Below are positions 24,803 to 35,266 of a DNA stretch of 64,000 nucleotides, piece by piece. The position numbers and the translations under genes are program-made. Origin of the DNA: Talinum fruticosum (taxonomy: Eukaryota; Streptophyta; Magnoliopsida; Caryophyllales; Talinaceae); assembly GCA_021018815.1 (NCBI GenBank), contig JAITYX010000009.1, positions 5,334,501 to 5,398,500 on the forward strand. Reading direction: 5' to 3'. The notes beneath the pieces were generated by a model. It was given only the letters and a program-made list of their open reading frames with translations. It was not told the DNA's origin and searched no databases. How positions within the stretch are numbered: the first letter of the stretch is position 1; each line of letters begins with the position of its first letter.

Positions 24803-26609
24803 TACAACACCTTCAAGAGTGGAGGTCGGCCAGCTATCAAGACCTGCTGAGCACTTTTTAGATGGGCTTTCCAAGAGGACGGAGTCAAGCCTCCCACGAA
24901 TCCCCGACAATAGTTATCACAATCCTAGTGAAGTCTTCTTCCTCATGGCACTTGTCTCCATGGTTTGTGGAACCTTCTTGCATCTCATGGCCACCTCTCT
25001 TGAGGAAATGATCAATCTAACCGTTATCGGCAAGTTCCCAAAGTGCCTTTTTTAGTACACGATAATCAACGAGTGTCGTGTCCGATTTTCTCATGGATCT
25101 CACAATATTTATTGGAGTTCCGTGCTTTGGTCGGGATGGTCATGGGAGCCGGCTTCCTCAACATGGGGTGGCCCTTGATCTCTATGAGGATGCTCTTTGG
25201 GTCGGTGTTGAAGCGATTATCTACTTCGTCTCCCTTGGGCTTCTTGTCACTCCTTGGATTCAACTTCTAGTCCCCTTCAATCTTCTTGGTATCCTCTCCT
25301 TCCTCGACATATATTTCGTGGCATAGATGAAGTTAGCTGCTTTTGAAGTGCCTCCGCTAAACTAGATACTTTTTGCTCAATGAGGGAGAATTTGAACCTT
25401 CCACTCCTAAGTTCGTTCGGGAAGGCCGTGTAGGCAACTCTATCTTGTAAGTCAACAATGTGGACGACCTGTCCTTAGAATCTTTAGACGTAGTCCTTAA
25501 GAGTTTCATTCCTTCCTTGTTTAATTTTTAAGAGGTAAATGTTGGTTCTCTTCGTTGGCAACTTGTAATGAAGCTGTCCCATAAATTTCTTGCATAACTC
25601 TTCAAATGAAGAGATGATTCCTGGAGGAAGGCTATTTAACCACCTTTGCATGACTCCCTTTAAAGTGGCCACAAAGAATCAATAGTAAGTGGCGTCATCT
25701 CCATTATGCACATATATGTGGGATTTGTAATATGATAGATGATCTTCCGGATTCGTCATTCCATCATATAGGTCAATATCCGAGCACTCTTATCTTCTTC
25801 AGCGAAGGCCATTCATGATCCTTTTCGAGAATGGTGTAGCGAAAGTAGGCTGAGCTGGCATGAATTAGACCTTGATATGGGAACAACATGGGGCTAAAAT
25901 TACGGAACCTCCAAGAGGGAAGGGCTCTTCCTCCTCTTAGACCGAGGAGGAGTGTACCTTGTTCTTTCTTATTTTTTTGTGGTTTTTCATGACCGATAGC
26001 TCCCGATGCCTCTCTCGTTGATCACTCACATTCCGTGACAGAGGACCACTCTTAGTTACGACTAGGGATGTCATGCTAGCATGTTTGTTATGAATTGCGG
26101 CCACGAATGGTTAAACGTGCTAGGCTAGCAAATATCCTACTTCCTTGGGGTACTTGCTGTAAGTTCGGGTAAGCGGAATCACCATGACCCTAAAAATATT
26201 TCGAGCACTTGCTTCATGTAACGTAGGGGTTGAGGTGGTATGCGAAGTGGCGATTTTTTCATTGGCTATCTAAAGAGATTTTTAGCCTCAATAATCCCCT
26301 AGCATCACCCTCCTCATGATGCTTCGTTAGAGGAGTGCTTAGCTTCTTATGAGGGGGAGTAGTTGAAGCCTTGGTTGGAGGTGCCCGAACATCATGTAAG
26401 GGCATCCATCTTGAGAAGTGGCCAACAGGATAACCTCCCCAGGGAGTTGTACCATATCTCGAGTGGGAGTGTAATGGAATGGTAGGATGGGAAAGCGTTA
26501 ATCCATAGTAGCCCGTACTTGCTCTTGCACTTGTTATGCCACGAGTGCTTTTTATAGTTTCTATAAGATTTTGAAAGGCCCTCAAGGTGACGTATCCCTC
26601 GGTTTGGGG
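24803..26609 (-). pseudogene. Gypsy gag and gag-protease linker fragment, different from the Tat-like gag
   Basis: The minus strand has a retrotransposon-gag (PF03732-type) core: RWLNSLPPGIISSFEELCKK (about 25,640-25,580) then NIYLLKIKQGRNETLKDYV. Downstream is NKYCEIHEKIGHDTR near 25,070, a His/Cys motif common after gypsy capsids, and then IVGGFVGGLTPSSWKAHL in the linker before protease (about 24,870). An N-terminal stretch lies at 26,585-26,259. Its gag differs from the one at 27.5-28.6 kb, so it is a second gypsy family, truncated at both ends. Lineage not assigned. Confidence 0.65.
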
Positions 26610-27489
26610 TCACCTCGATCTTACTAAGTACGTCGATCGAAGCATGTTTATGTTTTTGGGAAGAAGATATTAATTGCCAGATTGAGATATCAGCCTTTAG
26701 TTTCTGGAGCTATTTAAGGATTGGGTCTTCTTCTTTTGTAGGCTCGAGCTCTTTTGGGGCTTCATGAGTTTATTATGGACCCAGTGGATGCATTGTGCCA
26801 TCCAGATCTAGTAAGGAAATGGACTACAGGACTTTCTTTTTTTCCCTAAAAGTCTTCTTCTTCTAAGAGTGGTGTGCCGTAGAGGTCATCGTTACTATAG
26901 TCACCGTTGCTTCTCGTTTCATAGACAGTCTTTTCATCACTTACCCACAGCCCCTAAACTTCGGATATAAAGAAGGCAGGTTAAGAAGTGGTTTAGATTT
27001 GTCAACATAAAAACATATGTGTCTCGTGGGTTCGAGTGAAAATAGCTAAGGTGCCGCTAAAAGGATTTTTATTATTGTTTGGTTTTTGGGCAGCCTTAGG
27101 TAAAGGGAGTTGGCCATTTCGACACATGCTTTCTAGTTTTTTATTGAATGTCCAACACTGTTCGCTATCTTATCCTCGTGCACGATGGTATTTGTAAAAT
27201 TTTCCGCGTCCAAATTTTTAGACTCGTTTCGCGGTTTTGATTCTCGCTCTAACAGCGGCAATTCTATTTTTCCTTTTCCAGGAGATAGTCAAGGGCTTTA
27301 GTGTAGGTAGTATCAATAGGAGTGTAGTCGGTATACCTGTTGAGGGCATTGACATCCGCACCCATGCTAGTATTGCCTGCATTGGAGGTTTTCTTATCTT
27401 TGGAGTGCTAATTACCTCTATACCTAGTCACGACTTTTGAGGTCGCGTTAGACGGCTCTTATTCTATCAGTAACCAACATCTCTAAGGT
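26610..27489 (-). pseudogene. Linker between gag and protease of Tat-like element (upper tandem unit)
   Basis: Colinear with 51,815-52,720, including ATTAATTGCCAGATTGAGATATCA (first 20 bases at about 26,670) and the segment around GTAGTATCAATAGGAGTGTAG. Protease and the rest of pol are absent because homology stops at about 26,610, where the other gypsy gag starts. The plus-strand reading frame at 27,237-27,440 is a shadow of this region. Confidence 0.65.
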
Positions 27490-28619
27490 TGAAAAATTCA
27501 TCATTGGTAGGAATTTGAGGTGCTAATTATAAATGGATCGAAGGTTTTTCATGATAATCCTGACTTGGTCATTCTCGGAGGGTCGGTAACCATATGAGTA
27601 ACCTTTGCTCTTCATCCGGTGAGAAAATCCGTGAAGCTCTCCTTCTCGCCTTGCTTGATTAACTTTAAGTCTCTAAGAGTAACAGCTAAATTAGTGTTAT
27701 AAGAGTATTAATGCAGGAACTCCTTGCACGGATCAGTCCAATTGGTGACCTTGTGTGGGTCAACTGCATTGTCCCACTTCATTACATCGGTATCGAAAGT
27801 CCAGGGAAAAATGATAAGGTAAGTGTCTTCTATAATGTTCTTAAGAGTCATTGCTCCTAAGAAATTACGCACGTGATGATGGTGATTCTCATAACATTTG
27901 AACTTGATATCAGGCATGGTAAAATTTGGAGGTAGTTTACCCTTAGGGAGTAAAGTGAATCCCTTATGATTGAAGTAATGATTACTGAACATAGTTGACA
28001 CCCTTAGCATCTGTTCAATCTAATATACACGTGGATCGAGGCTAAGGTTTGGATTCACACTTGGGGATTCGTGTTTGGGACTATTTGGAAGAGACAAGCT
28101 AGGTAGAGGTGGAAGACCTAATCTTTCTCCTCTTCTCAAATGCTCAGCTTCCTCATCTCTCTTATTGTCATCAATAGCCTTTATAATAGTCTTAAGATCC
28201 CTCGATATAAATGATATCTTCTCCCCTTGATCATTCATCCTAGTTTCCACCATGGCTATGTTCTCATTAAGTAAACTAAGATTAAGAGACTGCTCTGGGT
28301 TTAAATCCATTGGAAGGGAACTTTCTCTAGGTACTATCTTATGGCAAGGAATAGACTGAGCCGATGTGGTGTGCACTGAAGCTTGTCGCACGGGTGTAGG
28401 CTGCGGAGTAGAAAGAAACGAAGATGTGTCGGGCTCTTTGGTGAGGTGTTCTAATCTTTTAGAGCATGGATTCCGATGGTACTCAGCTGTTGTAGACTTC
28501 CCTATTCTGCAGCCCAAAGGATGAGGTTTAGGACCATGTGAAAGAAGACCACTTTTGGGAGGAAGGGACTTAAGCGGAAGACCCAAAGAGACTAATGATG
28601 CTTTTGTTTGCATACACAT
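27490..28619 (-). pseudogene. Gag of Tat-like gypsy element
   Basis: Starts at the minus-strand ATG at 28,619 and is open for 199 codons: basic/proline-rich N-terminus, then a probable coiled coil (LLNENIAMVETRMND then LKTIIKAID) and an acidic/Arg-rich stretch. After one stop near 28,020 the capsid continues (28,010-27,708) with LPPNFTMPDIKFKCYE, HVRNFLGAM, and WTDPCKEFLH. It goes on as a broken frame with NLAVTLRDLKLIKQGEKESF and TDFLT near 27,640, the signature of Tat/Ogre gags. The second tandem unit lacks this whole region, so this is the family's only gag here. Confidence 0.75.
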
Positions 28620-28739
28620 AAAAAATGCGATGATGAGAAATAAATGATGTATGACTTAGTTTGAGATGATGATCTAGCTAATGAATGACTAATCCTTAAA
28701 GAAAAGACACTTTTTATTCTAGCTAAATGATAATGCATT

Positions 28740-29096
28740 TCCTTGTATTTGAAATGAATTTGCTTTGGCTAGATGCAAAAAAAAAAAAAAAAAAAAAATA
28801 AACTCCCTTAATTTGAGATGGATTTGATTTGGCTAGGCAAGTACAAAATGGACTTACCTAATATGAGATGAATTTGATTTGGCTAATGCAAAAATGGACT
28901 CACCCAATATTAGATGAATTTGATTTGGCTAATGTAAAAATGGATTCACCTAATATAAGATGAATTTGGTTTGGCTAATGCAAATGTAAAATGGACTTAC
29001 CTAATATAAGATGAATTTGATTTGGCTAATATAAATGCACAATGGACTCACCTAATATGAGATGATTTTGATTTGGCTACTGCAAATGTAAAATGG
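28740..29096. repeat. Minisatellite of 46-52 bp units in the 5' leader of the Tat-like element
   Basis: Six to seven imperfect units, each with AGATGAATTTGATTTGGCTA and AATGGACTCACCTAATAT-like blocks; AGATG-like anchors fall near 28,817, 28,867, 28,913, 28,959, 29,010 and 29,061. A 20-base A run (28,777-28,797) sits in the first unit. On the minus-strand element this is between the PBS and gag. Confidence 0.85.
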
Positions 29097-29850
29097 AAAT
29101 GTGAAAGAAAAAAAAAGAAAAGTCAAGAAAAACTAACTGACCAAAGATAAAGGAGACCTTCGGTAAAACCCTTTTGGACTAACAGTCTGTGACTACTTAG
29201 ACTCGCTTAAAGAAAATTTTAGTACGACTCGAAGTGCAAATAATGGACTAACCCTAGTAGGAAAAGGGTATTTTGACTTTTGGCTAAATGCACATAATGG
29301 ACTGACTCTAGGAAATTTATTAAAGTGTTTTATTTTCACCCATGCAAAAGCTAATCAGCACTCCTTACCTATTCTTAAAGGCTCACAAGTAAAGGATCAA
29401 ATCTAAAACACACACTCATTCAAGCATGCAAATGAAGTCAAAGGGACCACCTAATAGTCAAAAACTTCTATGGTCCAAAGAGGTCTATACCAGGTGGGAT
29501 ACATGGTGACTCATAGTATGAGAATTTGGTCCTTCGTGTGGGGCACGACAGGAGAAAAGGCCAAAATCCTCTGTGCCTCTCGGTGAACCAAACGGTTTGA
29601 CCCAAGAGCACATGCTATGAGGGAAGAGGTACCGTTTCCTTGGGCAATCAAGCCTAGTTTGGCCCGCCTAGGATTTAATGGGAGCCTTATTCCATAAGGG
29701 TAGCAGGGGGTAAAATAAATTTTTCCTAGGTGTCCAAAATAGTATTTAAACTACGTTGAAAGGTTGCTAAATACGGGATGCCTAATGTAAGCACATTATA
29801 AAGATACACTACTCAAATTTACAAGTTTCGCCCTCTTAATAAAAAATTTA
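29097..29850 (-). mobile_element. 5' untranslated leader of Tat-like element
   Basis: Between PBS and minisatellite. 29,510-29,850 matches 52,725-53,070 (blocks AGAATTTGGTCC, GAGAAAAGGCCAAAATCC, GGGGGTAAAATAAATTTTTCC). No coding sequence recognised. Confidence 0.6.
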
Positions 29851-29869
29851 TCCCTAGTGGAGTCCCCAT
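29851..29869 (-). other. Primer-binding site of upper tandem Tat unit
   Basis: Minus strand ATGGGGACTCCACTAGGGA, adjacent to the LTR end at 29,870, matching ATGGCAACTCCATTGGGA at 53,071-53,088. It resembles the TGGCGACTCCGCTGGGG-type PBS of Tat/Ogre elements. Confidence 0.6.
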
Positions 29870-30130
29870 TGTAGGAACCACGGCCGCGGGGACCACCCTT
29901 GGACCGAGCTTCCTCACGAATGCCTTTTGGCGTAGGTTTTAGAAAGTTGGAAAAAATGAGTGTGGACAATGATTTTAGGATTTTGAAAGATGAATTTTTG
30001 GAAGTGAGGATTGATCTCTTATTAAGAGTTCTCAATTTTATTAAATCAAATTAATATATTAAATTAGATTGAATGGATTGGCGTTTTATTGACAGACTTT
30101 ATTTTATAAATTATTTTTATGAATTCCCGG

Positions 30131-31021
30131 TGAAGGTTTGCTCTTGGAGAGTCTAAATCACCCCGAGGGGGTGAATAGGGTGATGAAGAAAGTTAAATAA
30201 TTTTTGTAGCAATACAGACTCAAAACTAGATTCTAAGTCTAGATTGGACTCGGAAAAGTAATAACACATATATACGTGGAAACCCTCCCGGGGCAGAAAA
30301 CCACGGACAGTGCTAATCTAATCACCAAGTCAAATCCACTATTTTGAATCCACAAAATACGAGAGGATTGACTCAACCAGAATTTCTCCCTTAAACAACT
30401 CCTTACAAAGTTTTCCTAGACTCGAAGTTCCTTTATCCGATCTAGTACTTCCGACCGAGGTAACCTTCGGGGACAACCGAGCTGAGTTAACCCTTACATC
30501 TCGGTCAAGGGACCTTACTTAGAAAGTAAGAAAAGAATGTAATTGATTACAAGACTTTCTTTACAACTCGGAAGATAATAAATACGAGACTTGGAGTTGT
30601 AAATAGAAGATTGAGCAAGAATGAGAACAATAATTAGTTCTCAAGTAGAGAGAGTAAAAAAAAAAATTCAGAGTATAACAACTTGATCTAGTCAAATAGT
30701 TCTCAAAGAATAAACTGACTTAGAATAAGAATCAACGTTGTAATTCTCTTTTCGTTGAAATACACGCAGTACTCGGAATAAGAGTGTTAGAGAAATTATT
30801 TGAGCATGCGATAGTTCTAAGCAATGTTTGAGTGAGTCGAAACACCGAGTGTAGGAGATATGCAATAAGGCATCTTCTAAGTCAATTAGAAAGGAATGAA
30901 AACTTAGATAAGAGTTTCTATGGTGCTCGAATACTTGGAATCAAAACTTAAGAGAGATAGGATTTATACTGAGTCTTCATGTGATACTCGGAATGTCTTA
31001 GAGTCAAAACCCGAGTCTTCA
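30131..31021 (-). mobile_element. Copia solo LTR inserted in LTR-B
   Basis: Begins TGAAGGTTTGCTCTTGGAG and ends CCGAGTCTTCA (TGAAGACTCGG on the minus strand), both authentic copia LTR ends. Flanks are CCCGG (30,126-30,130) and CCCGA (31,022-31,026), a 5-bp target duplication with one mismatch. At 891 bp it lacks about 550 bp of the usual LTR, including the TATA region. No internal copia sequence is present. Confidence 0.85.
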
Positions 31022-31948
31022 CCCGAGATATTATTTTTTAATTTAGGAGTAGAAAAATGAGAGATTAGAGGTTCTTCCCTGAAGCTTTAGGGATAGTCCT
31101 GTGTGAAAATAGTAGTCCGGACCCGAGCCTCGGCCATTAACCACCTAGTACAGAGCTAGCCTGCACTCGGCGGTTAGAGGCGCCGACCAAGGGCCTGAGC
31201 CGAAGCAATCAGCCTTGGCCTCCGAACTAGCAGGCAGATCCGGATCCCTTTTTTACCCTATAATCGGAAAATAACCGAGATGCATTTTCAATAGAAATAA
31301 AATAAAAAGGGGAGTCATTAGTAAGTTTTTAGGAAGAAAAAACTAACAAAAACAAAAATATAATTTTCTCTTCCAATCTTAGTATCGGAAAACTAAGACC
31401 GAAAGAGGCTAAATGTGACTCTATCGGTCTTTGAACAGAGAATCAAATTCAAGGGCGAGGGTACAAAACGTACGGAAAACCCTTCCATTCCGCCCGTCCG
31501 TAGACAACTATTACTAGTTTGAGTAGTATACTAAAAGAATGTGCTAAACACAAAATACAACATGCTAAACGATAATAAAAGCCACCAAACGAGAATTGAA
31601 GGAAAGTGATAAAGAAAGAAGTAAAGAAAGCGATAAAGAAAGAAAAGGAGAAAACTAAAAGATTACTTTGAGTGGGGAGGAATAAAAAACGATTACATCT
31701 CTTTGATCCATAATACGGAAAGCGATAACTAAAACATAAATTGAATAACCGTTTGAAGGTAGAATGATTGCCCTCGGGTTATCCCACCTTGCTGATCTGG
31801 ATCTCTTGATGCAACAGCGACAACTCAAAAAAAGGGCTTGTTTTTGTGAATTGTAGAAAGGGTGAGTGTCTAAGGAATAGGAAGGATCGGTTGAATAAAT
31901 GCCCGGATATCAGAATAACTTAATATTCTTTAGCTCTTTACATAGATT

Positions 31949-33418
31949 TGAGGACTCGGACTCGGAATCTAGATCATTCTTTGTACTAAATAAAGACTCA
32001 AGTACAAACCTTAACCCTACTAAGTTTTTATTACAAGTCATTTTGAGTGTTATAGTAACTCCTGTATAAGTTTTCATTCGTTTCGACTAACTTAGAAAAA
32101 CACATTCTCGTTTATCTTTTTACATTGATGTTTCGAGTCACTCGGACACCACTCAGATTTATCACATGTTCAAATAATCTCCCTAACACTTTTTATCTAA
32201 GTTCGACTACATATTTCAAAGTAAAGTGAATTATAATGTTAGTTCCTATTTCTAAGTCAGTTTATTTGATTGAGAGTTATTTGTCCAAATGAAGTCTTTT
32301 TACTCGATGTTTTCATCTATAACTTCATCTTTCTTAGGATCGACTCGATGGAATTTGAGTATAATGAATATTACACTCGGAAAATTCCAGTCTTCTATGC
32401 CTAAGATAATTATGCACTTAATTGTCTTAATTAAATTATTATATGTGCCTAATCTTGGACCAAAGTATTTTATAGTTTGAGAAAAAAAATGGTTTACTTT
32501 TTTTGGTTATCTAAACGAGGTTATCTCTTTTTAAATTACAAAAGTAACCAGCTTCAAGTCGTCAATCACAAGCACATAAGACTTTTCTACTTCTAAATAA
32601 GGCTCGGACATCGTGTTAGGGTTGTCTGTTTCCAAAACTGGAAAACTGAAACGCTAAGCTCAATGGTGGTTTCCACCCTACTTGTTCGGATGTCACCAGC
32701 TGACTTGAGTAACTTTAGGAGCCAAGAGCCATTGCATAACATTCACATCTCAACGGATCTTTTCGAGCGACTCGGAAGAACCGTTACAACGGTGAAGAAG
32801 GACTTCTGTTCGTAAATCAATCACAACGACTAATATGCTTGGTCATCTATAAATAGAAGCCACTTTACAAGACTTGAAGATTGCTTGAACACATTGCTGA
32901 AACTATATCTCTTAGTACAATACTCATTCAATCTTCTACTTATAACTCCAAGCTTATAATTCATATTTTTTGAGTTATAAAATCTTGTAATCAATTACAT
33001 ACTTTTCTTACTTTCGAGTAAGGTCCCTTGACTGAGCTGTAAGGGTTAACTCAGCTCGGTTGTCCCTAGTTGTAAAGGTTACGTAAGCTAGGAAGCACTA
33101 CATCGGATAAGGGAATTTCGAGTCTAGGAAAACTCGTAAGGAATTGTCTAAGGGAGCAATTCGGTGAAGTCAGTCCATCGTATTTTATGGATTCGAAATA
33201 GTGGATTTGACTTGGTGCTTGGACTAGCATCTGTCCGTGGTTTTCTACCCGGGAGGGTTTCCACGTATCTCCGAGTTATACTTTTCCGAGTTCAATCTAG
33301 ACTTAGATTATCTTATTCATTCCTTTCAAGCTTAAAGTTTCTAAGTTTGATAAAATTTCCTCATCACCCTATTCAGCCCCCTCTAGGGTGACTAAGACTC
33401 TCCAAGAGCAAATCTTCA
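31949..33418 (+). mobile_element. Copia-2 5' LTR
   Basis: Starts TGAGGACTCGG and ends GCAAATCTTCA (one change from AACCTTCA in the 3' copy). TATA box CTATAAATAG at 32,847-32,856. It shares the GAGCTGTAAGGGTTAACTC block (near 33,035) and the terminal GTGACTAAGACTCTCCAAGAG block with the 3' LTR. Many scattered substitutions and small indels separate the two copies, so the insertion is not recent. Confidence 0.9.
32847..32856 (+). promoter_or_regulatory. TATA box of Copia-2 5' LTR
   Basis: CTATAAATAG, conserved at 18,861-18,870. In the 3' LTR the aligned position (about 41,575) reads CTCGTAAATAG, so the box is lost there. Confidence 0.6.
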
Positions 33419-33436
33419 ATATGTATCGAGCCTAGG
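33419..33436 (+). other. Degraded primer-binding site of Copia-2
   Basis: ATATGTATCGAGCCTAGG follows the LTR end, a decayed form of TGGTATCAGAGCC, the initiator-Met tRNA complement that is better preserved at 7,784-7,796. Confidence 0.6.
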
Positions 33437-33479
33437 GTTTTAGAAAGGATCTAACAAGTACAAAGATTTAAAGACTAAA

Positions 33480-35206
33480 TGGCTCGGAACAACGGAGAGT
33501 TTGATGAAGGAAGATCTTCCACCGGACCACCAAACTTTAAAGGATCAAACTTCGTGCACTAGAAGAAGCTAATGGAATGCTTTCTGCTAGACAACGATTA
33601 AGATGTTTGGAACATCATCCAAGAAGGTAATTACATTCTAATAAAGATGGAAGATACAAGACTCGTGCCTCAAGAAAAGTTCGAGTACACCAATGAAGAG
33701 TCAAAAAGTTGATAAAGAACTTCAAAGTGACGAACATTCCGATGTGTGCTATCAGCTCGGAAGAGTACAACGAGTGTTAGCCTCGTGACACAGCTAAAGA
33801 TGTGTTAGACACTCTTGTCAACACATATGTAGGAACAAGCCAAGTGAAATAGGTGAAGATAAGTCAATATCTTCACAAATATGAACTGTTCAAAATGGAG
33901 GCGGAAAAACATTACTCGGATGTTTATACGCTTCACCGAAATTACAAACAATCTCAAATCTCTGGGTAGCAGGATTTCCAATGAGGAAATATGCGCAAAA
34001 ATTCTAAGAAGTCTACCAAAGAGAAGATGGGGTCCTAAGGTGACAGCTTATCGAGGAAGCTCATAACCTTTCTCAACTAAAGCCAAACGAACCGATTGGG
34101 AAGCTACTTACCCATGAAATCCATTTAGAAAAAGAGGATGTCGAGATCATCACTAAAAAGAACATTGCACCGAAAGCCTCGTAAAGCGAGAGGAGAAAGT
34201 CCGAGTTCCTTAGATTTAGAAGAAGATCCCATGGCACTTATTGCTCGAGGCTTCAAAAGAATGACGAAGCACAAGAAATGGGAGAAGACGCTAAAGGAAG
34301 AGTTCTACAAGAAAGATAAGAAGGATAGAAAAGGTAAATACTCATCCCCTTTAAAGTTATCTTTAACTAAGAACTCGGCTATTTTGAGTGTGGCGATAAA
34401 GATCATATAGTCAAAGACTCGTCCAAGGAGAAAGAGGGACAGAAAGAAGAAGAAGGCTATGATGGCCACATGGAGTGATGATGACTCATTTGAAGAAGAT
34501 GAAGATTCTAATGACTCGAAGTGTCCGATGGCACTAACGGACTCGGAAGCCGAATCCGAGTTACATTCTAACAATTCGAGACATCGAGGAGGCACATCCT
34601 CGGGAGGTAATTAAATGCTTTCTTAAGTTCTCCAAAGTTGATTCAGCGAAATATATTTATACTTTGGAAAAAAGTTCAATTCCGATTCTTCTCGGTTAAA
34701 AGAACAACTTGAGTTCTTACTTCGAGAGCAATGGTTTGAAAAATGAATTGGAAAAATTGAGACTAACTCCGAAAGAACTCAAGATTAGTACTTAAGCCAA
34801 TGAGACTGAGTCCGAGTTACTCGAAGAGAAAATAAGCATCCGAAAAAAAAAAAAAGCTCAATGAGTCTCAAGAGCTTGTTTTGAAATTGAGTCAAGGTTA
34901 GAAAAACCTTGACATGCTTTTAGACTCTCAGTGTGTCTCTTCAAGAAAGAAGGACTTGGCTTTAACGAAGATGAGGAATCTAATTCCTACTCAAATCTTT
35001 TCAAGAAAGATTCCAAAACCGTGAAGTTCAGGAAGGTTGAGCAGGGTCCTATTTATAAAAATGAAAGGAGGACTAAGCCTGGATCAGTTTACATGAGAAA
35101 ACCTTCTCCACCTGTTTTTAAAAGAAAAGATTTTCAAAAGAAAGAGACACGGACTTGGTTTTCTAAAACGAAGACTCGGAATCGGACCAAACCTAAAGTC
35201 ATTTAA
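33480..35206 (+). pseudogene. Copia-2 gag
   Basis: Start region ATGGCTCGGAAC at 33,479. Recognisable copia gag segments: FVHWKK-like near 33,555 (broken by stops), EDVW-like NIIQEGNYI near 33,610, VKISQYLH near 33,855, and LRSLPKR near 34,005. Then a Lys-rich stretch (34,270-34,340), an acidic Glu/Asp/Ser-rich stretch (about 34,480-34,560), and a basic tail to 35,206 (FKKDSKTVKFRKVEQGP and KTRNRTKPKVI). The Cys-x2-Cys zinc knuckle expected near 34,380 (FECGDKDH-like) has lost residues. Multiple frameshifts. Confidence 0.75.
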
Positions 35207-35266
35207 ATATGGGTTCCCAAGAGTCTTCTTCCTCGAAAAGGACCACAGTAAAGAGAGTTACTAGGT

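Noticed and set aside
28740..29096. Possible CRISPR-like array
   Set aside because: Plant context; the whole unit is repeated with no unique spacers of constant length, so it is a minisatellite.
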